A DNA stretch of 22,322 bases from Condylostoma magnum. Its lineage: Eukaryota > Ciliophora > Heterotrichea > Heterotrichida > Condylostomatidae. Below, piece by piece: positions 1-8,349 of the stretch (the stretch's first letter is position 1; each line of letters starts with the position of its first letter). The translations under genes and the position numbers were made by a program. The stretch spans positions 1 to 22,322 of the forward strand of contig CAKKTI010000365.1 of assembly GCA_920105805.1 (NCBI GenBank), in the 5' to 3' direction. The notes beneath the pieces were generated by a model. That model searched no databases. It saw only the letters and a program-made list of their open reading frames with translations, and was not told the DNA's origin.

Positions 1-513
1 CTCAATTATCTGTTAAGCTGTGAATTCAGAGGTTCCCCAGTACAAAATCTTCTCATCATCTATTAACTTATTCATAGTCCTGCACAACTGAAGACTAGGA
101 GTATTGTATTCAGGACGATGGTAGAAGTAAAGATCAACATAATCTAATCCCAGTGTTTGCAGAGATATGTCCAGATTATGCACCACATTTTGACGAGATA
201 GTCCTTACAAGTTTTTATAGGTATTCCCAATTTAACTAGGCATAGGAGCCACTTTGGTTGAGATTACCAATTCATCCCTATCCCATTCTCCTTTGGATAA
301 GAAACGACCAAATTCACTCTCTGCTTGGCCATACATCTAAGCAGTATCCAGAAAGTTGATTCCTTTCCTGAACATTGCGTCGAATAATTGGTAGTTTGCA
401 TCCTCGACCTCCTAGCTTTAGTAAATGCTTGATGTCATGTTCCCGAAACTAAGGACTGATACTTTAAGGCCGGATGGGCCTAAGAAGCGGTATTGCATGC
501 TCTCGTAGTCCAT
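1..513 (-). CDS. Aldo-keto reductase, Kv-channel beta-subunit type (3' part outside window)
   Basis: NADPH-dependent oxidoreductase of the aldo-keto reductase fold, cytosolic. The first 171 residues are present; the 3' end is cut by the window edge. It opens with MDYESMQYRFLGPSGLKVS, close to the Kv-beta start. The AKR catalytic tetrad is visible: Asp56 and Tyr61 in FLDTAQMYG, Lys87 in VISTKV, His132 in YFYHRPEYNTP. Kv-beta proteins read FANRPDPNTP at the last site, so this copy keeps the catalytic His that they have changed, which suggests a working enzyme. GLSRQNVVHNLDISLQTLGL and YWGTSEF are also Kv-beta-like. TAA and TAG are read as Gln at several sites. The start lies in the same frame as the upstream M48 gene, 51 bases after that gene's likely stop. 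Family assignment is firm; the channel-subunit role is unproven. Confidence 0.9.
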
Positions 514-564
514 TTTTTCGCCTAATGTAAGCTAATTTTTAACCAATTGATAATTTATCAACAA

Positions 565-1218
565 TTATGTAATTAGAATGCAGAAATAAAATAAGCATTA
601 AGTACTTAAGCATTCTATACCTATAAATTTATATCTAGTTCTACTTAAAATTTCTCTGGATAACTTTTAAGCCTCCTTTTCTTATATTTGGTTGAATTGG
701 GTAGGTTAGTATAAATACCTTTTCAGCCTTTCTGTTGTATGATGGTTGAATAATGAAAGATACTTGCAAAGAATTAAGACAATCTCTGAATACCCTATAT
801 TCTCCTAGCGATGTTATAACTAAACATGAGAAAATTCATGTGATATCAAATTAGCTATTTTTCCTTAATCCAAGTTTTCAATTGCCCCCTAACTTATATA
901 ACAGTGATTTGTGGGGAAATAGTTGAAAATATACTTATCAGTACCCAATAATACAAGTTTTCCTTTTCTTATACCAGCTTGACTAATCACATGATCAAAA
1001 ACTTCCTGTATATCATCATCTTATACTTTCTCATACTACAAAAGATACTTTTTCTTCACAACTTTCAATGATTTCCTAGCCAGCTACTTCTCCTACTGCA
1101 AACTTATGGGATGAAAGACCAATCTATCAAACTAATTATACTAATACTACCTCCCAACCAATACACCAAGTACAGCTCCAGGCAATAGCAAGCTCCCAGC
1201 CAGGAATACCAACTTCAT
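565..1218 (-). CDS. OMA1-like M48 zinc metalloprotease
   Basis: Probable membrane-anchored zinc protease of peptidase family M48, about 217 residues. The N-terminus (MKLVFLAGSLLLPGAVLGVL) is one hydrophobic segment, so the domain is probably tethered to a membrane; OMA1 relatives sit in the mitochondrial inner membrane. The core reads YISQGAIENLDQGKIANLIS followed by HEFSH, giving zinc ligands His127 and His131 and catalytic Glu128. A second-helix motif EKEAQKL supplies Glu182 as the likely third ligand. The family usually has EAD here, whereas this gene has EAQ with the Q encoded by TAA. The start at 1218 is preferred because an earlier in-frame extension would run into the divergent aminopeptidase. 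The stop is uncertain: TAA at 567-565, or TAA at 600-598. Confidence 0.68.
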
Positions 1219-1248
1219 ATATAAAAACCTTAAAAAGTCTAATAAAAA
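1219..1248. promoter_or_regulatory. 30-base divergent intergenic region (M48 protease / aspartyl aminopeptidase)
   Basis: Thirty bases separate the two start codons. The stretch is almost pure A/T with TATATAAAAA at its left end. If both starts are right it must hold both 5' leaders and share promoter function with coding DNA. The promoter role is inferred from position only. Confidence 0.4.
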
Positions 1249-2595
1249 ATGCAAGGCCGTGATATAGCTCAATAATTCCTCTAATTCGTCAACAAAGCAG
1301 TGACACCTTTCCACGCAGTAGCTTAGTCCCGACAACAACTAAAGGAAAGCAACTACACTGAACTGCTAGAACACGAGCACTGGGACTTATCCCCAGGTGG
1401 CAAATACTTCTTCACTAGGAACTAATCTAGTATAATAGCCTTTATAGTCGGCTAAAACTACACCCAAAGCACCGGCAAATTTAAGATAATCGGCACTCAC
1501 ACTGACTCCCCTTGTCCAAAACTAGCTCCTAATTCAGCCAAGGTCACTGGCAAGTATAATCAGCTAAATGTGCAGTTGTATGGCGGAGGACTGTGGCATT
1601 CCTGGTTTGACAGGGATTTGACGCTAGCCGGCCGTGTTGTTTTCGAGTAAGACGGGCTTATTAAGTCCGGGCTAGTGCATTTTGACCGACCCTTGCTCAA
1701 TATACCGCAGTTGGCTATTCACTTAAGCACTAAGAGGGAGAATTTCGATTACAGTAAAGAAACGCATGTTAAGCCTATAATCAGCTTAGCTGTTAATGAG
1801 CAATTAAATCCTGGAAATACGCACTTTTCTGGAGTTTTGAACCTAGTAGCCGATCAGTTGTTCATTCAAGCAGATTAAATCACTGATTTAGAGTTATGTT
1901 TGGTTGATTCAAACCCTAGTGGCCTTTCAGGGTTATATGAGGAGTTTATTTCATCCCCGAGACTGGATAACTTAATGAGTACGTATTGTGCATTGTAAGC
2001 TCTTCTTAACTGCCCTGTGCCCGATCAAGAAATTGTGTTATGGGCTGCTTTTGATAACGAGGAAATCGGGTCTAATAGCATCCAGGGCGCAGACTGTGTT
2101 CTGATTGAACAAGCTCTCAATAGAATCATTAATGCAATTCCAGGTGAAAGCATATAAGATGCCTTTTCCATAAATCTAAGAAAAAGCTTTATAATATCTG
2201 CTGATATGGCCCATGCTCTTCATCCTAACTACAGTGAAAAGCATTAATCCGGGCATCAACCTATTATAGACCAGGGAGTGGTCATCAAGACCAATGCTAA
2301 CCAAAGATACGCAACTGATGGAGTAGGAGCCTCAATGATCAGAAGACTGGGGAGAAATAATGGTATTCCTCTACAAGAGTTTGTTGTAAGGAACGATTCA
2401 CCATGTGGAAGTACCATTGGGCCCATACTAGCTTCAAAGACTGGAATAAGAACAGTGGATATCGGAGCACCTCAACTAGCCATGCACAGTTGCAGAGAAT
2501 TCATGGGAGTTCAAGATGCCAAGCATTATTATGATCTTATGCTAGCTTTTTATGCTGATCAGGAGTTCTTTAATGCACCTGCAGCTTTACTTTAG
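1249..2595 (+). CDS. Aspartyl aminopeptidase (M18 family, DNPEP-like)
   Basis: Cytosolic di-zinc exopeptidase that removes N-terminal Asp or Glu from peptides. The frame gives 448 residues, close to the family length. Landmarks in order: FVNKAVTPFHAVA near the start, GGKYFFTRN, GTHTDSPC (His84 as zinc ligand), YGGGLWHSWFDRDLTLAGRV, RPLLNIPQLAIHL, DNEEIGS (Glu271 and Glu272, catalytic and metal-binding), SADMAHALHPNY (Asp319), RNDSPCGSTIGP, and GAPQLAMHSCRE (His413, last metal ligand). All active-site residues are kept. Many Gln codons are TAA or TAG, for example in VVFEQDGLI and NSIQGAD. The start at 1249 is the first ATG giving the conserved N-terminus. The end is ambiguous: TAG at 2593-2595, or TGA at 2614-2616 after seven more codons. 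Confidence 0.96.
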
Positions 2596-2636
2596 TTTAA
2601 TTAGACAATATCCTGAAAATCGCATAGTATACTAAA

Positions 2637-2942
2637 ATGTCATACACAGTAACCTCATTTAATAACTGGTCAGCTGAAAAACAATTCAAAGCAGCTGAGT
2701 ACTACCTTAATAACCAAAAGCATCTGTAAATAAGCGATTCTTAAAGAAACAAACTCCAAGCTCTTTATATGCAAATAAGGTACGGGTAATGCCTAGACGG
2801 GACTATCCTACCGGAATTAGCTTAATGTACAAAATCTGAAAGACTAAAAAGACAAGAGGAGTGGAAAAAGCTAGGAAATATGGGAAAATAAGAAGCTACA
2901 CGGAAGTTTATTGACTTATTAAACCTTCTCTTCCCTTTTTGA
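2637..2942 (+). CDS. Acyl-CoA-binding protein
   Basis: Small cytosolic carrier of long-chain acyl-CoA esters. The 101-residue product is one ACBP domain: a first helix with EKQFKAAEYYLNN, then ISDSQRNKLQALYMQIRYGQC corresponding to the family's LYxLYKQATxGD helix, and a final EEWKKLGNMGKQEATRKFID matching the WxAWxxLxGMSKEEAxxxYI region. The usual Lys-Gln-Ala of helix 2 is changed to MQIRYGQ, so ligand contacts are not strictly canonical. Three to four Gln codons are TAA or TAG. It ends at TGA, 41 bases downstream of the aminopeptidase TAG and in a different frame. Confidence 0.85.
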
Positions 2943-2977
2943 TACAAACAACGAAAAGTTTAAGATTTTGACTTGTA

Positions 2978-3247
2978 ATGAGTAAACAAAGATTTAAAGG
3001 CTTCAACTGGAAATTAGAGATCGAAATCAGGAGATTTTATGTCAACTGATAGAACCCAAAAGCTTTTATAAAGCTATTTAACTAATTAACTGTGACATAC
3101 CAAGAAAACTTAACTTAATGCATAAAGAGACATTTCCGACACTTTGCATACATTGAAACGTGTTACTAAGAATTCAACACGATATCATAACTTAAATAGC
3201 GAGTCTATTTACTATCACTAACCAAACCGTACGTAAAAGATGCCTAG
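2978..3247 (+). CDS. Doubtful small basic ORF between the ACBP and coiled-coil genes
   Basis: This fills the only 300-base gap between well-supported genes here. Reading TGA as Trp and TAA/TAG as Gln gives about 89 residues beginning MSKQRFKGFNWKLEIEIRRF, rich in Lys, Arg and aromatic residues, with no family I recognise. Against it: a TGA-TAG pair at 3047-3052 could be a genuine stop after 23 codons, and its 3' end overlaps the start of the coiled-coil gene by eight bases. It may equally be leader or spacer sequence. Confidence 0.2.
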
Positions 3248-4232
3248 AAAGAAGCAAACATAGTCAACTGATTTTCTCAGTTTAGGAAAGGATTTGAGTT
3301 AGTCTGATACAGGAATAATATATGATTTCCAGAAAAAGTAGCTAGGTGCAATGGTGCAGGAGGTTAAGTAGAAGCATTAAGAAATTTTAATGAAAAGTTA
3401 GCCTGGAAATCAACAAGATTCATTTAAAGATTTGATATAAGAGCTTGAAGAATATTTTAGATAGGAAAATTAACATAATGAAGAAGAAAGCTAGGAGTTT
3501 TATGGGAAAATAGAAAATTTGCTTAGGGTGAAATTGGAACTTCCTAATATAATTTTTGATCTTATTTCCCAGGGTCTTAAAAACTAAGGAAACTAGGATT
3601 TAGTTGATCTGCAGAATATACAGCATGATTTCTCTAAATCAATAGATATTATGTTTAAGTACATCAAAGTACTGTATTCAAAACTGTAAGAAACACAGCA
3701 TAAATATATTAAAGTATACAATTCTAGATAGAACTTAAGATAATGCATAGACTCAATAAAAGAGCTAAATGACATAAACAATTCAAAATTTAAGCTTTTA
3801 GGGTCAGTTAAACCTTCTCAGGGTGAGTATATAACAGTTCTCTAAACTTCAAAATTAAAACTAAACAAATCAGACGCTTAAAACATAGAAGCAATTTAGA
3901 AACTACTTTCAGGTCATACTGAAAAAATATATGAATTAGAGCAGGAAAAGATTAGCAGGAATGATGAGAACGATAAAGTAATCAAAAGAATGTCAGGTAT
4001 GCTAAAACAAGCACATAGGGACAACATAGAACTATCAAACTAATACAAAAATATACGAGATTCTATAGGTATGGTCAGAGGCCAGAACATGGAAAGAGCT
4101 GCAACACATGAGGAGAAAAGTAATTAAAGACTAATAAAGCAAATAGAGGAGTTAAAAAACGATAAGATGAAATTAATGCAGAAAATCCATGGAAAAGATC
4201 GAGAGATTCTCTTACTTCAGAAAATAGGATAA
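3240..4232 (+). CDS. Coiled-coil protein of unknown function
   Basis: About 330 residues, highly charged, no recognised enzyme domain. The N-terminus is basic (MPRKKQTQSTDF). The body is long helix with heptad-like spacing, for example DSFKDLIQELEEYFRQE, EKIYELEQEKISRNDENDKV and LIKQIEELKNDKMKLMQKI. The composition suits a filament or cytoskeletal scaffold; an axonemal role would fit the nearby ciliary genes but is only a guess. Many Gln codons are TAA/TAG. The TAA at 4230-4232 is taken as the stop (a second in-frame TAA lies at 4242-4244), because otherwise the frame would run antisense through most of NDUFAF2. This is one of the cases pointing to TAA as a real terminator. Confidence 0.72.
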
Positions 4233-4256
4233 ACATATTATTAAAATTCTATCCAA

Positions 4257-4667
4257 CTACTGCTTTTTCTTCGGATTCCATGTCCCTATACCAACTCCCA
4301 TCTGTTTTTTAGCGATTTCATCAACCTTATCATTCCATTCCTTAAGCTTTCTTTCCTCATCCTAATTAAACTCCTTAGCCTTTTTAGTCCTACTGCCGTA
4401 ATCAGCATATGACTGTTTAATCTCTTGAGGAGTCGGTGGCTTTTACAGTGTGCCATTCAATCAGTTGTGTCAGAGTGGGTCAGTGACGGGTTGTCTGATT
4501 CCATTAGGGTACTCAACATATCTCTTACTAGGGAAATTCTAATCATCAAAGTACTAGTAGTACATGTTACCATATGCATCAGTTCCTACTAGCTCGCGGT
4601 TCAAATCTCTTTCATACCACCAGTTCTAAACCCTTTTAAAGAAACCTCTTCCAACTCTACGATACAT
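4257..4667 (-). CDS. Complex I assembly factor NDUFAF2/mimitin-like (NDUFA12 superfamily)
   Basis: Mitochondrial chaperone that binds complex I intermediates during assembly and is later replaced by NDUFA12. The product is 136 residues. ELVGTDAYGNMYYQYFD matches the family's VGTDxxGNKYY signature, RYVEYPNG the RRWVEY segment, and DPLWHNWLNGTLQKPPT the PxEWHxWLxxxxxxPPT signature. The C-terminal GTWNPKK resembles the GSWMPR end of human NDUFAF2, and there is no long NDUFA12-type extension. Both signature Trp residues (66 and 69) are encoded by TGA, direct evidence for UGA as Trp. TAG at 4259-4257 is the natural stop. It converges on the coiled-coil gene and diverges from the PG-rich gene across 17 bases. 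Confidence 0.88.
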
Positions 4668-4684
4668 TTTCTAGTAATTATAAA
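4668..4684. promoter_or_regulatory. 17-base divergent gap (NDUFAF2 / PG-rich repeat protein)
   Basis: Only 17 A/T-rich bases lie between the two start codons. Any promoter must extend into coding sequence, or one of the starts must lie further in. Assigned as a shared promoter by position only. Confidence 0.35.
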
Positions 4685-5503
4685 ATGTCTTTAAGATTAA
4701 ATAAAGGATAGATAAGAAAAGCACCCTTAAGACTTAGTGCTGCAATTCCCTCAAAGCAACAACTTGTACTAGATCCGTATAATGCCAGTTCTTTTGCTTT
4801 TGGCTCAAAAATTCCTAGATTTAACAGTATTTCACATGAAACTTCACCAGCTCCTGGCTAATACTAACTCAACTCTGCAACTGATTCCCCGTCAAGAAGC
4901 ATTAAGGGTTATGGTGGATTAGTGAACAGAAGTAAAAGATTCTAGAGACTGTTTTATAACAGTATCAGTCCCGGCCCTGGAAGCTATTAGTATGAAGTGA
5001 ATTAAAGGCCAGCTGGGTTTAAAATTACAAAATCTTAAGATTTTGTACATAAAATTGATAATATACCAGCCCCTGGCAGTTATAATCCTTAAATAGGCTA
5101 AAGCTCTACTTAAATCAGCTCATCGTTTAAAAGCGGAGTAAGGAGGATGGAATAGGAAAAATTTATTACTCCTAGTCCTCTAGACTACAATATTAATTAC
5201 TCATAGGTAAAGTAGAAGTCTAGTGCAATTAGATCATGTTTCAAGAAGCCATTAAAGAAAAGGATTAAGTACCATGATCTATACAATCCATTTGCTGAGG
5301 ATAAAAATGTAATTACACCCGGCCCTGGCTAGTATGAAGGAGATATTTTGTCAATTAAGAGTAAAAACATAAGGAATATTGCCCCTATTATCAAGCCTAA
5401 GGAGGAAGCACCGGTGGAAGTAAACTAAGTGGAGGAGATTTCTAAGATCTCAGCCCTCAGATACAAATAACACAATATGAATCCTAACAACGTCTGGATT
5501 TGA
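4685..5503 (+). CDS. Sperm-tail PG-rich repeat (STPG/SHIPPO) protein
   Basis: The 272-residue basic protein carries five copies of the PGPGxY repeat typical of sperm-tail PG-rich proteins, which associate with microtubules, often inside ciliary doublets: SPAPGQY (54-60), SPGPGSY (95-101), PAPGSY (128-133), a weaker TPSPLDY (162-168) and TPGPGQY (211-217). In two of them the Gln is TAA or TAG, strong local support for that reassignment. The spacers are Ser/Lys-rich. Length and repeat number suit STPG-type proteins, but which member it is cannot be told. It ends at TGA, ten bases before the next gene. Confidence 0.87.
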
Positions 5504-5513
5504 ATTTAATAAA

Positions 5514-5900
5514 ATGGAATTATAAGAGCTAAGTTTAAATGTATCAGGGAAAAACAACTCACGTTAACAGTTAAATCTAACTGATATTGATACTGATTAG
5601 CACATGGTCAGCATGTACGAGGGAATCGCAAGCTTTAATAAAAGAAAAATGTTTGATTCATTTGATATAATGCGATAGCAAAAGTAGAAAAAGGAAAATT
5701 AAGACCCGGAAGTAATGCATAAGTAATAATTACTAGCTTTAGTTGAAATTAGATATATAGAAGATGTAAGGAAACTTTAAGGGTGCATTGCTAGAAACAA
5801 AAAGCTGTAAAATATGCTCACGTTGATCAACATAAGAAAAATGTATAAAGTGATAAAACCTGCACTGAAAAAGACCAAAAAGCTGTTTTTTTATAAATGA
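5514..5900 (+). CDS. Basic helical protein, unknown
   Basis: 128 residues, not recognised. The N-terminal half is polar (MELQELSLNVSGKNNSRQQL), the C-terminal half strongly basic and probably helical (VEIRYIEDVRKLQGCIARNK, then KMYKVIKPALKKTKKLFFYK). No membrane segment or signal peptide. It follows the PG-rich gene with a ten-base gap. Its end overlaps the convergent membrane-protein gene by about ten bases if that gene ends at TAA 5893-5891. Confidence 0.6.
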
Positions 5901-6277
5901 AAGCATAACACTACAGCACGGAAATATAACAATCGACTAAGTCCCTGAATGCTAAAAATAAGCAGTTTAACCAAAAAACTAATACAAAAGCGCAAGTAAA
6001 TCCTTTTAAAATCCTTCCACTGCTTTAGAGAACGTGGAATTTTATGTTAAATAGCCTTGTAAATATCAGAAAGCCAGAACATCGAAAACATCCCAGGCAA
6101 CTTCACCCATAAAGCAAAATACATAATAAACCCTCCAAGCCAGCAAAACACAGACCGCAGGACACCTCTTATCTCCCAAAACCCCAGAAAAATATCATCT
6201 AACGGAAGACACACTCCCGACAGTGTCTCCAAAAACACAATAGACCAAACTACGAAGCGTGACTTTAAGAAAGCCAT
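5891..6277 (-). CDS. Small multi-pass membrane protein, unknown
   Basis: The frame gives 128 residues, rich in Leu, Phe and Trp. Hydrophobic stretches lie near residues 6-22 (FVVWSIVFLETLSGVCLPL), about 43-68 (VFCWLGGFIMYFALWVKLPG and onward) and about 100-125 (FCISFLVKLLIFSIQGL then a hydrophobic tail). I could not place it in a family. The ATG at 6277 is the first real ATG in frame. A TAA at 6049-6047 would shorten it to 76 residues; the longer form is preferred because about 50 further codons contain no other TAA, TAG or TGA and keep a membrane-protein composition. Confidence 0.55.
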
Positions 6278-6369
6278 ACGAGGAAGATACCGCAAGGAAA
6301 ACAGATACTTGGAAAATGCAATGGGAAGTTCATACCTTAGATAACCCCTCCATTTTTGCTAAATTTAAA
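6278..6369. promoter_or_regulatory. Divergent intergenic region upstream of IFT70
   Basis: 92 bases between the start of the membrane protein and the IFT70 start. It is open in the IFT70 frame, so IFT70 could begin earlier, at the ATG near 6319. I see no convincing promoter motif. Confidence 0.3.
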
Positions 6370-8304
6370 ATGCAGCAGCGTCAAATCCCAGATGGGCAGT
6401 ATACCCAGACAGTCTATACTTTAATCAGAGAGGGCAGGCTAGAGGAGGTTATAAATATTCTTAATAAGTAACTGTAGATGTCCCCTCGCTCACGAGGGGC
6501 ACTTTCACTACTAGGCTACTGCTACTACAATCTACAAGATTACCGAATGGGGGCAACTATGTATGAGAATTTGTCTAAGTATTATCCTGAGGTGGAGGAC
6601 TATAAGGTGTATCATGCTTAGTGCTTGTATAGAGGGGGAATGTACGACGAGGCACTTAAGGCAACTTAAAATCTGCAAGAACCGCAAAATAAGCAAAAGT
6701 CTGTATTGATTTCAGCCGCTGCTAAGTATGAACAGGATGAAATGGGACACGCTAAGATTATACTAGGGGAATCGTCCCAGTAGGACCCCGAGGCTACTAT
6801 AGTAGAAGGGGCAATTCTGTATAAAGAGCAGAAGTTCGAGGAGGCCAGGGTTAAGTTCCAGGAAGCTTTGAATCAAATTGGATACCAGTGTGATTTGGCG
6901 TATAATGTGGCCCTGTGTTACTATAAACTAAATCAATTCGCATAGTGTCTGAAAACTATTGCAGATATAATAGAAAAGGGAGTTAGGGAGCACCCAGAGC
7001 TAGGAGTTGGGAGCAACTCAGAAGGAATCGAGGTAAAAAGTGTAGGAAATACGTAAATTTTGAAAGAAACTGCTTTGATTGAGGCTTTTAATCTAAAGGC
7101 TGCTATAGAGTACGTTACTAAGAACTACGAGGCGGCTAAGGAGGCCCTGGTGGACATGCCTCCGAGGGATGAGGAGGAACTAGACCCTGTGACACTACAC
7201 AACGCAGCTTTGATTAACATGGATGACGATCCTACTGGAGGTTTCAAGAAGTTCAATTTTCTACTAGCAAATCCGCCGTTTCCCGAGGAAACCTTTGCTA
7301 ATCTGCTCATTCTGTACTGCAAGTACAACTACTACGACCAGGCAGCTGATGTTTTAGCCAACAACGCTGCGTTGACCTACAAATGCTTGAAAACTGAGGA
7401 CTTTGATTACTTGGACTCCCTGATTATGTGCCAAGCATCACCTGACGAAGCGTATAATAAATTCGACTTATTAGCAAACCAGCATATTGATACACTGAGG
7501 AAGCTGACTAAGTAGATACAAGATGCCAGAATGCAAAGGGATAATGATGAAATACGCAGGGCATTGATGGACTATGACAGTTGTCTTGAGAAGTATGTAC
7601 CAGTGCTAATGGCCCAGGCCAAAATATACTGGGATATGGAAAATTACCCAATGGTGGAGAAATTGTTCAGATAATCTGCTGAGTTTTGCTCAGAACACGA
7701 AACCTGGCAATTGAATGTAGCTCATGTGTTCTTTATGCAGGAAAACAGGTATGTAGAGTCAATTAGGTACTACGAGCCTGTGGTGAGTCGGTATGAGGAA
7801 AACCTGCTGGACCTAACTGCCATAGTTCTAGCTAATCTGTGTGTTTCTTATATAATGAACAGCTAGAACGAGGAAGCGGAGGAACTGATGAGGAAAATTG
7901 AAAGGGAGGAGGAAAAGATTGCTTATTAGGACTCTGAGAAACAGTTGTTCCATCTTTGCATTGTAAATTTAGTCATTGGAACTTTGTACTGCTCTAAAAG
8001 CAATTTTGAGTTTGGGGTGAGCAGAATTATTAGGAGTTTGGAACCCTATAATAGGAAATTGGGCACGGATACTTGGTATTATGCTAAAAGGTGCTTTATG
8101 AGTCTAATGGAAGCGATGGCCAAGCATATGGTTGTGTTGCCGGACTCCTCCATTGCTGAGATTTTACTGTTTTTAGATGCTGCTGAGGTGTATGGAACGG
8201 ATATTCCTACTGAGATTAATCCTCTAGATCCTGGAAATGTAAGAAAAACTGTAGCATTTGAAGCAAGGATCTTCAAGAAAATGTTTTTAAAGCTAAGAGA
8301 GTAG
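6370..8304 (+). CDS. IFT70: Intraflagellar transport protein 70 (TTC30), IFT-B subunit
   Basis: TPR-repeat subunit of IFT complex B, which carries cargo in cilia; it wraps around IFT52 and is linked to tubulin polyglutamylation and ciliogenesis. The product is 644 residues, against about 665 for human TTC30. The N-terminus QIPDGQYTQTVYTLIREGRL is the family hallmark, followed by QMSPRSRGALSLLGYCYYNL, AQCLYRGGMYDEAL, DMPPRDEEELDPVTLHNAAL and DDPTGGFKKFNFLLANPPFP, all strongly conserved. The C-terminal KTVAFEARIFKKMF is where relatives finish. TAG at 8302-8304 is therefore the natural stop although TAG is Gln at many places inside the gene. Without it the frame continues for 15 codons directly into the RCC1 gene. 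Confidence 0.97.
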
Positions 8305-8349
8305 TTATTATAATTTTTACCATAATAGGGTGTATAGAACTCTTATAAA

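Noticed and set aside
751-1263. Plus-strand open frame opposite the M48 gene, starting MKDTCKELRQ
   Set aside because: It is open only with TAA/TAG/TGA all as sense and shows no family features; the opposite strand carries HEFSH and other M48 motifs.
1219-1338. N-terminal extension of the M48 protease frame
   Set aside because: It would overlap the well-conserved start of the aspartyl aminopeptidase; the ATG at 1218 gives a sensible membrane anchor.
3593-3781. Minus-strand frame within the coiled-coil gene
   Set aside because: Antisense shadow of a long helical coding frame; no independent support.
7125-7328. Minus-strand frame inside IFT70
   Set aside because: Shadow; the + strand is highly conserved IFT70 sequence.
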